DNA of 46,633 nucleotides, from contig CALHAW010000018.1 of NCBI GenBank assembly GCA_937934135.1, forward strand, positions 1 to 46,633. The letters run 5' to 3'. Made by a program: the position numbers and the translations under genes. Of this stretch, positions 18,632 to 28,583 are shown piece by piece; position 1 is the first letter of the stretch; every line of letters starts with the position of its first letter. The notes under the pieces are model-generated. The model did no database searches. It was not told the origin of the DNA and was given only the letters and a program-made list of their open reading frames with translations. Source of the DNA: an uncultured Alphaproteobacteria bacterium (lineage in GTDB: Bacteria > Pseudomonadota > Alphaproteobacteria > Micavibrionales > Micavibrionaceae).

Positions 18632-20614
18632 ATGAGCAAAACACCGACTATGTCCTCCACCTATGATGCCGCAGATATTGAAGTCCTTGAAGGGCTAGAG
18701 CCTGTCCGTAAACGCCCCGGAATGTATATTGGAGGCACGGATGAACGCGCCCTGCACCATTTAGTAGGTGAAATCCTCGATAACTCGATGGATGAGGCCG
18801 TCGCAGGCCATGCAAATCGCATCGAAATTCACCTTGATGCGAATAATGGAATTACCATATCTGATAATGGACGCGGTATTCCCGTTAATGAACACCCCAA
18901 ATTCCCCGGAAAATCGGCGTTAGAGGTCATTTTAACGACGCTCCATTCCGGTGGTAAATTTAGCGGTAAGAATTATGAAACCGCTGGCGGCCTGCATGGC
19001 GTAGGGATTTCCGTTGTGAACGCCCTGTCAGATGAAATGTGGGTGGAAGTGGCGCGTGATAAGAAATTACACAAGCAAACCTTCTCTAAAGGCCTCACAA
19101 CATCAAAAGTCCAAGATTTAGGCGCAGTCAATAACCGCCGCGGGACAACCGTATTCTTCCATCCTGATCCAGAAATTTTTGGCGAAAGTCTTAAATTTAA
19201 AGCCGCCCGTCTCTATAAAATGGCCAGATCAAAAGCGTATCTTTTTGAAGGCGTAAAGATTAAATGGTCTTGTGATCCTTCTTTATTAGATGAAGAAAAC
19301 AAAGATAAAGCTGAAGAAATTTTTCATTTCCCCAACGGATTACAAGATTTCTTAATGTCCGTCATTGGTAAAAAACCAACAATTACACCCCGCCCTTTTG
19401 CCGGTAAATCAGACCTGCCCGATAATAATGGCCGTGTTGAATTTGCCATTGCCTGGCCAATGCGTATGGATGGATTCAGCAGCACTTATTGTAACACCAT
19501 CCCCACCCCACAGGGCGGAACACATGAAAGCGGCCTACGCTCTGCCATGCTTCGTGGATTGAAAGCTTATGGTGATATGGTTGGAAATAAAAAAACATCC
19601 CTAATTACAGGGGATGATTTGTTTGATGAGGCAGGCGTTGTTCTATCTGTCTTTATCAAGGACCCACAATTTCAGGGGCAAACAAAAGATAAGCTCGCCA
19701 CTGCCGCCGTCAGCAAATGGGTCGATACGGCCATTAAAGATTATTTTGATCACTGGCTCACCGAGGATCCGGGATCAAGCAAAATTCTCCTCGAAGCGAT
19801 TATTGAAAAAGCCGAATACCGTATTCAACGCCGCGAAGAAAAAGCAACGCAGCGTAAATCTGCCACGCGCAAACTCCGCCTGCCTGGAAAGCTTGCGGAT
19901 TGTTCACGTAAAAACTCCGACGATACTGAACTTTTCCTTGTGGAAGGGGATTCAGCGGGTGGCTCTGCCAAGCAAGCACGAATGCGTGAAACGCAAGCGG
20001 TCTTGCCTTTACGCGGTAAAATATTAAACGTTGTCAGCGCGTCAAAAGATAAAATTAAAGCCAACCAAGAAATTCAAGATTTAATTCAGGCGATTGGTTG
20101 TGGCATTGGTAAGGATTTTGATCTTAAAAAACTACGTTATGAACGTATCATCATCATGACGGATGCAGACGTGGATGGCGCGCATATTGCCGCGCTCCTC
20201 ATTACTTTCTTTTACGCACAAATGCGTCCATTAATCGAAGAAGGACATCTTTACTTGGCGCAACCGCCGCTTTATCGTCTCGTTAGTGGAACGCTCAGTG
20301 AATATGCGCAGGATGATGAGCATAAAGATCAATTAATGGAAACAACCTTTAAGGGGAAAAAGAAGGTTGATGTCAGCCGCTTTAAAGGGTTGGGTGAAAT
20401 GCCCGCCGCGCAGTTGAAAGAAACAACAATGAATCCAAAATCACGAATTTTACTACGCGTCAAAATTCCTGCCATCATTTCTGATGAAATGGTAGACGGG
20501 CCAACGCTTGCCGAAGTGGATGATTTGGTTGAACGCCTCATGGGAAAAAATGCCGAAAGCCGCTTTAATTTTATTCAAGATAATGCGGAATTTGTCGAAG
20601 ATCTCGACATTTAA
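18632..20614 (+). CDS. parE: DNA topoisomerase IV subunit B
   Basis: ATPase subunit of topoisomerase IV, which decatenates chromosomes; 660 residues. GHKL ATPase motifs are seen (EILDNSMDEA, ISDNGRGIPV, GGLHGVGISVVNALS), then the transducer with a Lys near 390, and the Toprim motifs LVEGDSAGGSAKQ and MTDADVDGAHI. ParE rather than GyrB is chosen because of the length (GyrB about 800) and the HPKFPGKSALEVILTTLHSGGKF type of loop, shown here as separate motifs NEHPKFPGKS and LHSGGKF. A membrane-protein gene follows after five bases. Confidence 0.93.
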   Translation: MSKTPTMSSTYDAADIEVLEGLEPVRKRPGMYIGGTDERALHHLVGEILDNSMDEAVAGHANRIEIHLDANNGITISDNGRGIPVNEHPKFPGKSALEVILTTLHSGGKFSGKNYETAGGLHGVGISVVNALSDEMWVEVARDKKLHKQTFSKGLTTSKVQDLGAVNNRRGTTVFFHPDPEIFGESLKFKAARLYKMARSKAYLFEGVKIKWSCDPSLLDEENKDKAEEIFHFPNGLQDFLMSVIGKKPTITPRPFAGKSDLPDNNGRVEFAIAWPMRMDGFSSTYCNTIPTPQGGTHESGLRSAMLRGLKAYGDMVGNKKTSLITGDDLFDEAGVVLSVFIKDPQFQGQTKDKLATAAVSKWVDTAIKDYFDHWLTEDPGSSKILLEAIIEKAEYRIQRREEKATQRKSATRKLRLPGKLADCSRKNSDDTELFLVEGDSAGGSAKQARMRETQAVLPLRGKILNVVSASKDKIKANQEIQDLIQAIGCGIGKDFDLKKLRYERIIIMTDADVDGAHIAALLITFFYAQMRPLIEEGHLYLAQPPLYRLVSGTLSEYAQDDEHKDQLMETTFKGKKKVDVSRFKGLGEMPAAQLKETTMNPKSRILLRVKIPAIISDEMVDGPTLAEVDDLVERLMGKNAESRFNFIQDNAEFVEDLDI

Positions 20615-20619
20615 AAAAT

Positions 20620-21801
20620 ATGCGCTTTTTCCTTATAAGCTTTTTTATTTTATGCCTCGCTTTAGGGGGTTTTATATTTGGTATTGCCTTACCTAATATA
20701 AATTCTCAAATTATAAAAACTTTAGAACGTGCAGGCCTTCAAAACATAGAAACACAAGATTTAGCATTTTCTAGAACAGGTTTTACCTATAAAGAAATTA
20801 AAACCAGCCATCTTGCAATTCACACCCTTCAGGCCACTCTTTCTTGGCCGACATATTTATTCAACCGGAAGATTGATTCCATTACGGTTGAAAAAGTAAG
20901 TTTTAAAAAAGAGCAAATAACACAAAATTTTATCTTAAAACAAAATCTTGATACTATTCAGGCCGATATTAAAGCCCTGCCAGAATTAAACATTCCAAAA
21001 TTTATCCTCCCTCTTACGCCCAACACCAGCATTCAAACCAGCCTTAAAAAAAATAATGAGGGGGTGTTCGGCACTTTAAAAACAGATTTCCCCAATCTTA
21101 AATTAAGCGGTAAATGGTCTGTTCTATGGGATGAAGAAGATAATATCACTATGGATTGGGACGCCCAAAATATCAATATCACACATAACCTCCTCAGCCT
21201 TAATAGAGGCAGTGGTTGGGCAGAGATTTTACTGAAAGATAGCACCCATATTAATTTACAATTAGAAAGCGGTAGCGGATCATTCCTGCAAGCGCCGTTA
21301 AATAACATCCGTTTTGTTGTTGGCAATCAAAATACCGACCATCACCTTATTTTTAGAAGCACTGCTTCTGGTATGCCTGACGTTAACCTCTCTGCGGATG
21401 TTGCATGGGCAGAAAACTTCAAATTAAAATCTGGTATCGCCACATTAACAATGCAATCCCTTCAAAGTTTTTTAACTTATTTAAAAGACAATAATTTATT
21501 CGATAATAAACAAGATAATTTAGACCAATTTAAAAACATAGAGATTAGTATTTCTTATTTGTTAGAACGCCGCTTTGTTAACGGCCCACATCCTTTTGAA
21601 ATTTTAATCACGTCAGATAAAAAAGAAATTCTATCTGGTAATTTTTTAATCTATCCCAACAGTTTTGAAATCAGGGGGACATTAAATGGTGACCCGTCAA
21701 TATTGTCATTAATGATGCAAATTATACCGCTTCAACATGAACGCTTGGATAAAAACAACATCCGCCTCGATGATCATTTATTAGGCTTTCCCGCTAATTA
21801 G
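20620..21801 (+). CDS. AsmA-like membrane-anchored protein of unknown function
   Basis: 393 residues. One N-terminal membrane helix (about 3-25, FFLISFFILCLALGGFIFG) is followed by a long beta-rich periplasmic region with alternating hydrophobic residues and short repeats of the type LSGKWSVLWD, VNLSADVAW, ILSGNFLIYP, FEIRGTLNGD. This looks like the beta-groove proteins of the AsmA/YdbH group, which are thought to move lipids between membranes, but the assignment is by general pattern only. It starts five bases after parE and is convergent with the next gene, so it is probably co-transcribed with parE. Confidence 0.6.
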   Translation: MRFFLISFFILCLALGGFIFGIALPNINSQIIKTLERAGLQNIETQDLAFSRTGFTYKEIKTSHLAIHTLQATLSWPTYLFNRKIDSITVEKVSFKKEQITQNFILKQNLDTIQADIKALPELNIPKFILPLTPNTSIQTSLKKNNEGVFGTLKTDFPNLKLSGKWSVLWDEEDNITMDWDAQNINITHNLLSLNRGSGWAEILLKDSTHINLQLESGSGSFLQAPLNNIRFVVGNQNTDHHLIFRSTASGMPDVNLSADVAWAENFKLKSGIATLTMQSLQSFLTYLKDNNLFDNKQDNLDQFKNIEISISYLLERRFVNGPHPFEILITSDKKEILSGNFLIYPNSFEIRGTLNGDPSILSLMMQIIPLQHERLDKNNIRLDDHLLGFPAN

Positions 21802-21816
21802 CGCCACGTTTAAGCG

Positions 21817-22539
21817 TTAAGGATACGCACAAGAATCATAGATCACTTTAATAAAAGACTGCGCCCCCGGTTCAATCGTAAAGCGATATTCACGATCAGC
21901 AACAATCATCGTATGATATAACGGCATCACACCGCGCTTGATGGATTTTTTTTCTGCGGCGGTAAATGATATTTCAACATTGCGTGTTGCGTCATACCAT
22001 ACCTCTTCCTTACCCTCTTTACTTTTGGCGGACATACCTGTGCCGCCAATTTCAATTAAACCATCGGCTACTTTAACGGTACTTTTAGGGCCTTTATAAA
22101 GCTTTGTTTCAACAACAAAACGCTTTGTTTCTGGTTCTTTACAGGCTGTTGGTGGTCGCCCTGATTTTATTAAATACTCTATCCGTTCTGGCGTCATTCC
22201 TTTTGAAATTTGCCCTTCAATCAATTTTAATAAGGCAAGCGCCTCCCCTTCGGGCGCCGCTTCATCAACACGTTCCTGCAACTGCTTATATTGCATTGTC
22301 GAAGTTTCTGCGACAGCGCCCAGCTCCATAATTTTTTCACGTTGTTCTGCGACTGCTTTTTCAAGCACTTCAACTTTACTTGACGCCATGATGAGCTTTT
22401 CACCCGCATATTGCTTACCCAACCAAAAGCCAATCAGACCTGAGATTAAAATAACGGCAATATACGCCAAAAGCGATGCGAAGCGGTGCGCAGCACGTTC
22501 TTTATATCGTTGATGAGGATTGTAAGATCGAAATACCAT
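21817..22539 (-). CDS. unknown single-pass membrane protein with coiled coil
   Basis: 240 residues, family not recognised. A basic N-terminus is followed by one membrane helix (about 25-41, AYIAVILISGLIGFWLG), then a predicted coiled coil (about 50-95, VEVLEKAVAEQREKIMELG). After that comes a small beta-rich periplasmic domain with two Cys (CKEPETKRF and the final DSCAYP). It lies 18 bases after the SLC13 transporter stop on the same strand, so it probably ends the lptD-transporter operon. Topology suggests an inner-membrane anchor with the coiled coil in the periplasm. Confidence 0.6.
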   Translation of the reverse strand: MVFRSYNPHQRYKERAAHRFASLLAYIAVILISGLIGFWLGKQYAGEKLIMASSKVEVLEKAVAEQREKIMELGAVAETSTMQYKQLQERVDEAAPEGEALALLKLIEGQISKGMTPERIEYLIKSGRPPTACKEPETKRFVVETKLYKGPKSTVKVADGLIEIGGTGMSAKSKEGKEEVWYDATRNVEISFTAAEKKSIKRGVMPLYHTMIVADREYRFTIEPGAQSFIKVIYDSCAYP

Positions 22540-22557
22540 ATTACTGCTTTGCCCTTC

Positions 22558-24438
22558 TTATAAACCAAAATAGAGTTTTGCAATAAAAATATAAGCAACC
22601 CATAGCACCAAAACAAGGGGTATTCCCGCCTTCATAAAGTCACGAAAACGGTAATGCCCTGGCCCCATCACCAGCAAATTGGTCTTATACCCAATCGGTG
22701 AAGCGAAAGAACAGTTAGCGGCAAAGATAACGGTAATCGCAAACACAATCGGGTCCGCGCCCATATTAATCGCCATATTCATGGCAATGGGCGTAAACAA
22801 AATCGCACACGCATTATTTGATAAAATATTGGTACAAATAGCGACCAAGATAAAAAGCAACGCCGCCATCGTCAATGGATCATCTGCAAAGGGTGCTTTC
22901 AACATAAGATCAGCAATAAATTGCGCACCCCCTGTCGCCTGCATAGCCACACCAAGCGCAAGCATCGATCCCACAAGCAGTAAAATTTTCCGGTCTAGCG
23001 CCCGCGTTGCTTGGCGAATATTAAGACAGCCTGTCGCCACCAATAAAACCGCCCCCGTAACAGATGCCACCGCAATAGAAAGCACGCCCGTGGACGCCAA
23101 TATAATTGTCATGAGGAAAATAAAACCTGCAATGGGTGCTTTTTTCGGAATCGGTAATTCTTGTTTTGATCCAGATAAGACAATCACGTCAGATTGCCCC
23201 CCACTTCGTACTTCATTGATATTGCCTTGCGCCCCCGCCACCAAAAGCACGTCACCGGGTTCAAGGCGAATACGCCCCAAACGGCGGCGCACAACACGGG
23301 CGCGGCGCTGAATACCTAAAATCACAATGCCAAATTGGCGTTGGAAGCCAATTTGATCAATCGTCATATCAATATAACGTGACGCAGGAGGAATCATCAG
23401 CTCTGCCAAAACCCGCGTTTCTTGGACTGTTTCTTCCAAATCAGACAGCCCTTCTTTTCCGTCCTCTGTATGATCCATGGCCTTTACATCATCATCCGAA
23501 AGTAAAAACCCAGGGAATTTTGATAATACATCGGCCAAGGCTTCGCGCCGCGCCGCAACAATCATAATATCATGTGGTTCAATCATATACCCTTCAAATG
23601 GCGGTAAAATCAGATGCCCTTGACGTTGAATAAGACGAATATCCAGCTCTGGCAAAGCTGGAAAACGGCCATTGGTGCATTCCATTCCTACCAAAATACT
23701 ATCTGGTGTCACATCCAATTCCGCGACAAATTCCTTTTGCTGCCCCTGAATAGCTTCCTTTAAAGACTGCCGCTTAGGCACAAGAAGCGGTAAAATAAAC
23801 ACAACATAAGCCAATCCTGTCATGGCCAGCATCGCGCCGGGGATAAAGAAATCAAAAAAGCCAAGCGCTTTATATCCTAGCTCCACCATAGCGCTAGACA
23901 CTAATAAGTTAGTCGATGACCCCACAAGCGTCATCATGCCCCCCAATATCGCCGCGAAGCTTAATGGCATCATTGTTTTCGTATCATCAATACCCGCAGA
24001 AATTCCAATGGCCTGCATAATTGGTATCGCAAGGATAACAAGCGGTGTATTATTCAAAAACGCGCTAAAACCCAAAACAAACATTAAGATACCAACAATC
24101 GCCACACGCGGCGGCAAGAACTTATTACCAACAAAAAACTTAATTAAGGGCCGCAATGAATCTGTTCTGATAATGGCCTGCCCCATCACCAATAAGGCAA
24201 GAACCGCGATCAAAGCAGGATTAGCGAACCCTGCTAGTAAATAATACGCATCTAATTGATTGCGCCCATTCGCATCAGGAAGCGGAAAAAGCTGCCCAAA
24301 GAGCAAAAGCGCCGTTAGCAAAATAATACTAGTAACTTCTAAGGGATATTTTTCACGCGCAAATAAATATACTGCGCCCCCCGTCACAAGCAGCACAAAA
24401 CACATGTGATAATTAAATGTTTCAAAAAATTCAATCAT
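22558..24438 (-). CDS. SLC13/DASS-type permease with two TrkA-C domains
   Basis: 626 residues. The architecture is typical: five or six membrane helices (1-225), two cytoplasmic TrkA-C (RCK-C) domains (about 230-300 with VTPDSILVGM, and 345-410 with IPPASRYIDMTIDQIGFQ), then another membrane half ending in the PIGYKTNLLVMGPGHY motif. Relatives carry sulfate, citrate or dicarboxylates; the substrate is not readable here. The start codon overlaps the lptD stop by four bases (ATGA), so translation is coupled to lptD. Confidence 0.85.
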   Translation of the reverse strand: MIEFFETFNYHMCFVLLVTGGAVYLFAREKYPLEVTSIILLTALLLFGQLFPLPDANGRNQLDAYYLLAGFANPALIAVLALLVMGQAIIRTDSLRPLIKFFVGNKFLPPRVAIVGILMFVLGFSAFLNNTPLVILAIPIMQAIGISAGIDDTKTMMPLSFAAILGGMMTLVGSSTNLLVSSAMVELGYKALGFFDFFIPGAMLAMTGLAYVVFILPLLVPKRQSLKEAIQGQQKEFVAELDVTPDSILVGMECTNGRFPALPELDIRLIQRQGHLILPPFEGYMIEPHDIMIVAARREALADVLSKFPGFLLSDDDVKAMDHTEDGKEGLSDLEETVQETRVLAELMIPPASRYIDMTIDQIGFQRQFGIVILGIQRRARVVRRRLGRIRLEPGDVLLVAGAQGNINEVRSGGQSDVIVLSGSKQELPIPKKAPIAGFIFLMTIILASTGVLSIAVASVTGAVLLVATGCLNIRQATRALDRKILLLVGSMLALGVAMQATGGAQFIADLMLKAPFADDPLTMAALLFILVAICTNILSNNACAILFTPIAMNMAINMGADPIVFAITVIFAANCSFASPIGYKTNLLVMGPGHYRFRDFMKAGIPLVLVLWVAYIFIAKLYFGL

Positions 24439-26714
24439 CGCATCACGTCTAAATCATCATCATTATTGTCATCATCACTATTACCGGCGCCTAGTGTAAT
24501 ACTACTTGTCTCAAATTCCCCTAGGTTTTTTAAACCTACTCTCAATAAAATTTGTGTGCCGCTATCACCTGTCGATTCATTAATCAAACGGCGACTAGCA
24601 CTTAACGAGAAGTTGGCACATTGCCCTTCATATTCAACGCCATAACCGAAACGGCGTAACCCTTCCGTTTCTCGCGCTAAATCATATTGTGAGCTGCCAA
24701 AGATGGCCCATTCATCATCAATTTGCACCCGTGCAAAATTGCGGATTTGTTCCCGTCTTTCATCCAGATCTGTTCCTTGAAGCGCATCAGCATAAAAATA
24801 CCGCGTTCCAAATGTAAACCGCCCCAAGGTAGATGTCATATCCACCTCATGGCGGCGTGAGGATAGATTATCATTGGCCAACTGAAATCCATAGCCAAGC
24901 TGTAGCGGCGCACCAAAACGCAAATCAACCCGCCCAACAACATCACTATCTTGCTCCGACAGACCTGACCCATCAGGAAATGGATTATCCGCATCCGTTA
25001 AACGGTAGCTTTGCCCTAAAAAAATCTCTCCCTGATGACCATTATCCGCATAATATCCTGAACGCAACCCATACGTCACATGACTTTCATCTTCAATCAG
25101 ATCATTACCAGGAAAACGATTGGCATTAAACAAATTGGTTGAATCTAAAAATACATCCTGGCTATCTTCATTCGGGATATCATCATTATCATTCAAATTT
25201 GTTCCCGCGGTTATGGACGCAACAGGCTCTAACACCATCTGCCCTTGGGCAAATTGCTTTTGCAGCGGATAACTTGTTTCAAGGTTTGCGCGCGCAAAAC
25301 CACGTAACGCCCTACCATCTGGGGTATCTTCTGCCGCTAACATATTTTGATCCGACACACGATAAGCATCACCACGCGCCAACACATCCAATGTTGTGAT
25401 CAACCCTGTATCACTCACTAAACGGCGCTCCCACCCTAAGGCGGTTGAACCGCGGATCACATCTTGGTCATTCCCTTCACGTTGCAACCCAAGCGCAGAG
25501 GCTTCCACGCTCCACCGTCCTCCAAGGACGCCATTAGGATCACCAAGAAACTTGGTATAAAGCTCAGGCAACACATTAGGTTGATCATCCGCCCGCTCAC
25601 TCACGCGTAAATCCGTAAAATTAATAATCCGCCCTGTTGAATAATGACGGTTTGAAAAACGCTCAACATAGACTTCATTTTCTAAAACATCTTCGTTTGA
25701 AAGATCATATTGGCGCAAATATTGATCATCGGTCACAAGCGCAAGGTCCGTTCCCGCGCGCCATTTGTCATTAATATCCCATAGCCCTTCAACAAATAAA
25801 TGCCCCCGTGCCTCATCGGCAACCTCGCGCTCAACGTCGCCATCACGATCTGTCCGTTCAGAAAAAGTTGCGCCCCCATTTAAAGTGATTTGCGCATTGT
25901 CAAAGCGTTGCCTATATTCACCCAACACCAAGGGTGCTTCATTGGTAAAGGCCGCCACGCCGATTGTTGCGTCTTTTTCAGGCGCAATATCCCAATAATA
26001 TTCTTGCTGATAAAACCCGCCTAATTCGCTATCAAAACCAAAGCTTGGGATTAAAACACCACTCTTACGCTTTACCGTTCCATCAACATGAGAAAAATAA
26101 GGCGTGTATAAAACAGGCGTTCCCGCCAATTCAAATGTCGCATTCTGATAAGAAATCCGCTGTTGATCTTTATGGTGTGTGACTTTGTTGGCTTTTAACT
26201 GCCATAAGGGAGCTTTATCGGGGTTTTCTGTGCATGCGTCACAGGCAGTATAACTGGCTTGGCGCATAATCACCTTCAAATCCGCCACTTTTTCAGCATT
26301 CTTCGCTGTGAAACGAGAACCATCGGCAAGCATCCCGCGCACCCCCGTCACAAACCCATCTTTCATTTTATCTTTTAATTCAACTTGCTCCGCAAAATAT
26401 GTGTCCCCGGACACTTCATTTAAGACCACGTTTCCTTGGGCAAACACCCTATCTTCATTCACCTTATAAATAACAGTTTCAGCGCGTAAAATACGCCCCG
26501 CTTGCACAATTTCAACATTGCCAAAGGCCGTTACAACACCGGATTTTTCATCATATTCTAAATTATCAGCGGTCATCTCAACGGGGTCTTGTTTAGACGA
26601 TAATGACGATGACGCAGAAACAGCCTGCTGCGCCTGCGTTCCATCCGCATAGACGGGTGCCGTCATGGCCACACAAAGCGCAAAATAAACAATAAAGGAA
26701 AGGCGTTGGATCAC
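24435..26714 (-). CDS. lptD: LPS assembly protein LptD
   Basis: Outer-membrane beta-barrel that inserts LPS, 759 residues. A signal peptide ends near PVYA (residue 23). An OstA/LptA-like beta-jellyroll follows (about 45-165, NLEYDEKSGVVTAFGNVEIV), then the CDAC pair in YTACDACTENP near residues 160-164, and the beta-barrel from about 185. A lone Cys (GQCANFSLS) near the C-terminus can pair with the N-domain Cys, as in LptD disulfide maturation. The tail after the last barrel strand is an Asp/Asn-rich string. Usual neighbours surA, pdxA and rsmA are not present; a transporter follows instead. Confidence 0.93.
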   Translation of the reverse strand: MIQRLSFIVYFALCVAMTAPVYADGTQAQQAVSASSSLSSKQDPVEMTADNLEYDEKSGVVTAFGNVEIVQAGRILRAETVIYKVNEDRVFAQGNVVLNEVSGDTYFAEQVELKDKMKDGFVTGVRGMLADGSRFTAKNAEKVADLKVIMRQASYTACDACTENPDKAPLWQLKANKVTHHKDQQRISYQNATFELAGTPVLYTPYFSHVDGTVKRKSGVLIPSFGFDSELGGFYQQEYYWDIAPEKDATIGVAAFTNEAPLVLGEYRQRFDNAQITLNGGATFSERTDRDGDVEREVADEARGHLFVEGLWDINDKWRAGTDLALVTDDQYLRQYDLSNEDVLENEVYVERFSNRHYSTGRIINFTDLRVSERADDQPNVLPELYTKFLGDPNGVLGGRWSVEASALGLQREGNDQDVIRGSTALGWERRLVSDTGLITTLDVLARGDAYRVSDQNMLAAEDTPDGRALRGFARANLETSYPLQKQFAQGQMVLEPVASITAGTNLNDNDDIPNEDSQDVFLDSTNLFNANRFPGNDLIEDESHVTYGLRSGYYADNGHQGEIFLGQSYRLTDADNPFPDGSGLSEQDSDVVGRVDLRFGAPLQLGYGFQLANDNLSSRRHEVDMTSTLGRFTFGTRYFYADALQGTDLDERREQIRNFARVQIDDEWAIFGSSQYDLARETEGLRRFGYGVEYEGQCANFSLSASRRLINESTGDSGTQILLRVGLKNLGEFETSSITLGAGNSDDDNNDDDLDVMR

Positions 26715-26838
26715 CTGAAAATCTCTTTTCTTGGGAACAAGATAAAAATATAAAAAATACGGACTAAACCCTTACAATAATTCGATGATTTTGCGCTTGG
26801 GTCAAGCGTAGAATGGCAGAAAACAGGCTTTAAATGGC

Positions 26839-28125
26839 TTATTTTAAGAAAGCAGGAACATCATCCCCAAATCCATCTCCCTCAATTTCATCGTCTTTGG
26901 GAACAACTTGTGGCTCAGGCTTGTAAGTATTGGCCTTGGCTTTTGGCTTTTGATGCCGCGGGGCTGTGTCTTTGGTTGTAGATTTACCTTTTGGTTCGTG
27001 TCTTTTTTCTTCTGTTAAAACAACACGTTCCAGCTTTTTCTTAATAAGCGCTTCAATCGCTTCAAGGAATTTTTCATCGGAATTAGAGGCCAGCATCCAG
27101 GCGCGCCCCTTCTCTCCCGCGCGGCCTGTACGGCCAATACGGTGGACATAATCATCGGCGCTCATTGGTACGTCATAATTAAACACGTGGGACACCCCTT
27201 TTACATCAAGTCCCCGGGCGGCGACATCACTACAAACCAATAATGTCACTTCATTGGATTTGAACTTATTTAATGTTTCGGTACGTTTTGGTTGCGGCAT
27301 ATCACCATGCAGACCGGCGGCGCTAAAGCCTTTTTGTTTCAAAAAGCTAGTGAGTGTATCAATATCTTTTTTACGATTTAAAAAGATGAACGCATTATCT
27401 ACCTTTTCTTGTTTAATCAGGGTCAATAATGTTTGCTGTTTTTTCTTCCAATGTATCTCAACAAGGAACTGTTCCACCGTTTTCGCGGGGGACGCCGCAG
27501 GGGCAACAGAAATTGATTTTGGATTGCTTAAGAATTTTTCCGTAAGCTTTTTAATTTCTGGCGCCATGGTCGCAGAAAACAACAATGTTTGGCGGTTAGA
27601 TGGTAATAACTTCATGATGCGTTCAATATCAGGAATAAATCCCATATCCAGCATTCTATCCGCTTCATCAATCACAAGAATACGAATATCATTCAACAGA
27701 ATTGAGCCACGTTCAAACAAATCAAGCAAGCGCCCCGGTGTTGCAATTAAAACATCAACGCCTTGCTCAAGCAGTTTTTTCTGCTCTATCATCGACTCAC
27801 CACCAACAAGCAGCGCTTTGTTTAATTTATGATATTTGCCGTATGTATCGAAGTTTTCCGCCACTTGCGCCGCCAATTCGCGGGTTGGCGCCAAGACGAG
27901 CGAACGGGGCATACGCATTTTTGCGCGCCCCCCGCTTAAGGCGTCAATCATTGGTAAGGTAAAGCTTGCCGTTTTACCTGTTCCCGTTTGCGCCAAACCA
28001 ACAACATCGCGTGTCATTTGTATTAATGGTATCGCTTTTGCTTGAATAGGTGTCGGCTCTTTATAGCCTTTTTCGTGAACGGCTTTTAGTGTTTCAGGGC
28101 TCAGACCCAGATCGTCAAAAATCAT
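26839..28125 (-). CDS. DEAD-box RNA helicase, RhlE-like
   Basis: 428 residues. Complete motif set: Q-motif (GYKEPTPIQ), Walker A (AQTGTGKT), PTRELA, DEAD box (VIDEADRMLD), SAT (LFSATM), and HRIGRTGRAG. The C-terminal tail after about residue 365 is Lys/Pro-rich and disordered, as in RhlE-type helicases that act in ribosome assembly or RNA turnover. The ATG directly abuts the stop codon of the MerC-like gene upstream, with no spacer. This could be the closest RhlE relative, but the exact subfamily is uncertain. Confidence 0.92.
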   Translation of the reverse strand: MIFDDLGLSPETLKAVHEKGYKEPTPIQAKAIPLIQMTRDVVGLAQTGTGKTASFTLPMIDALSGGRAKMRMPRSLVLAPTRELAAQVAENFDTYGKYHKLNKALLVGGESMIEQKKLLEQGVDVLIATPGRLLDLFERGSILLNDIRILVIDEADRMLDMGFIPDIERIMKLLPSNRQTLLFSATMAPEIKKLTEKFLSNPKSISVAPAASPAKTVEQFLVEIHWKKKQQTLLTLIKQEKVDNAFIFLNRKKDIDTLTSFLKQKGFSAAGLHGDMPQPKRTETLNKFKSNEVTLLVCSDVAARGLDVKGVSHVFNYDVPMSADDYVHRIGRTGRAGEKGRAWMLASNSDEKFLEAIEALIKKKLERVVLTEEKRHEPKGKSTTKDTAPRHQKPKAKANTYKPEPQVVPKDDEIEGDGFGDDVPAFLK

Positions 28126-28509
28126 TTAATGTGAACCATGTGCTGTAAGGAAAACGATAATATTAAAAATAAATAATGCCGTAGAAATAAATAAAACTTT
28201 GCTAGAGCGCCTTTTCTTTGGTGCGCAGGGTTCATGGGAACACCCCGTTGAACGACAATCAATTTTCCATGATATATAATGCAACGCCCATCCAATCAAT
28301 AAGATAATCGCCGCAAAGGTTAAGAATGGGACTTCGTAATCGTGAAGCATGTGATGAAAATCATGCTCATTAAGCGGCAAGGTAACCATGATCCCAAAAC
28401 CAGAGAGCAGGCTTAAAACACCAAAAATTAATGGCAGACCACAGCAAAAAAAGTGGCTCATTTGCGTAAGTGCCGCAGCCCAATTAATAGCAGTTTGAAA
28501 ACGATTCAT
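28126..28509 (-). CDS. MerC-like small membrane protein
   Basis: 127 residues, three membrane segments (about 12-42, 59-79, 103-122). A vicinal Cys pair lies in the first (SHFFCCGLPLIFGVLS), and a Cys-rich loop (DCRSTGCSHEPC) between the second and third. This fits the MerC-type transporter family, in which paired Cys bind metal, and small alphaproteobacterial relatives of unknown role. A metal-handling role is inference. It lies directly before the DEAD-box gene; the nearest gene upstream is the usher-like gene about 75 bases away. Confidence 0.65.
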   Translation of the reverse strand: MNRFQTAINWAAALTQMSHFFCCGLPLIFGVLSLLSGFGIMVTLPLNEHDFHHMLHDYEVPFLTFAAIILLIGWALHYISWKIDCRSTGCSHEPCAPKKRRSSKVLFISTALFIFNIIVFLTAHGSH

Positions 28510-28583
28510 CTTAATTCCTTAAATTACACTGGAAACTAGGCTATTTATAAGGCTCTTGTCAATAATAGGCCGTTAAAATCCCC

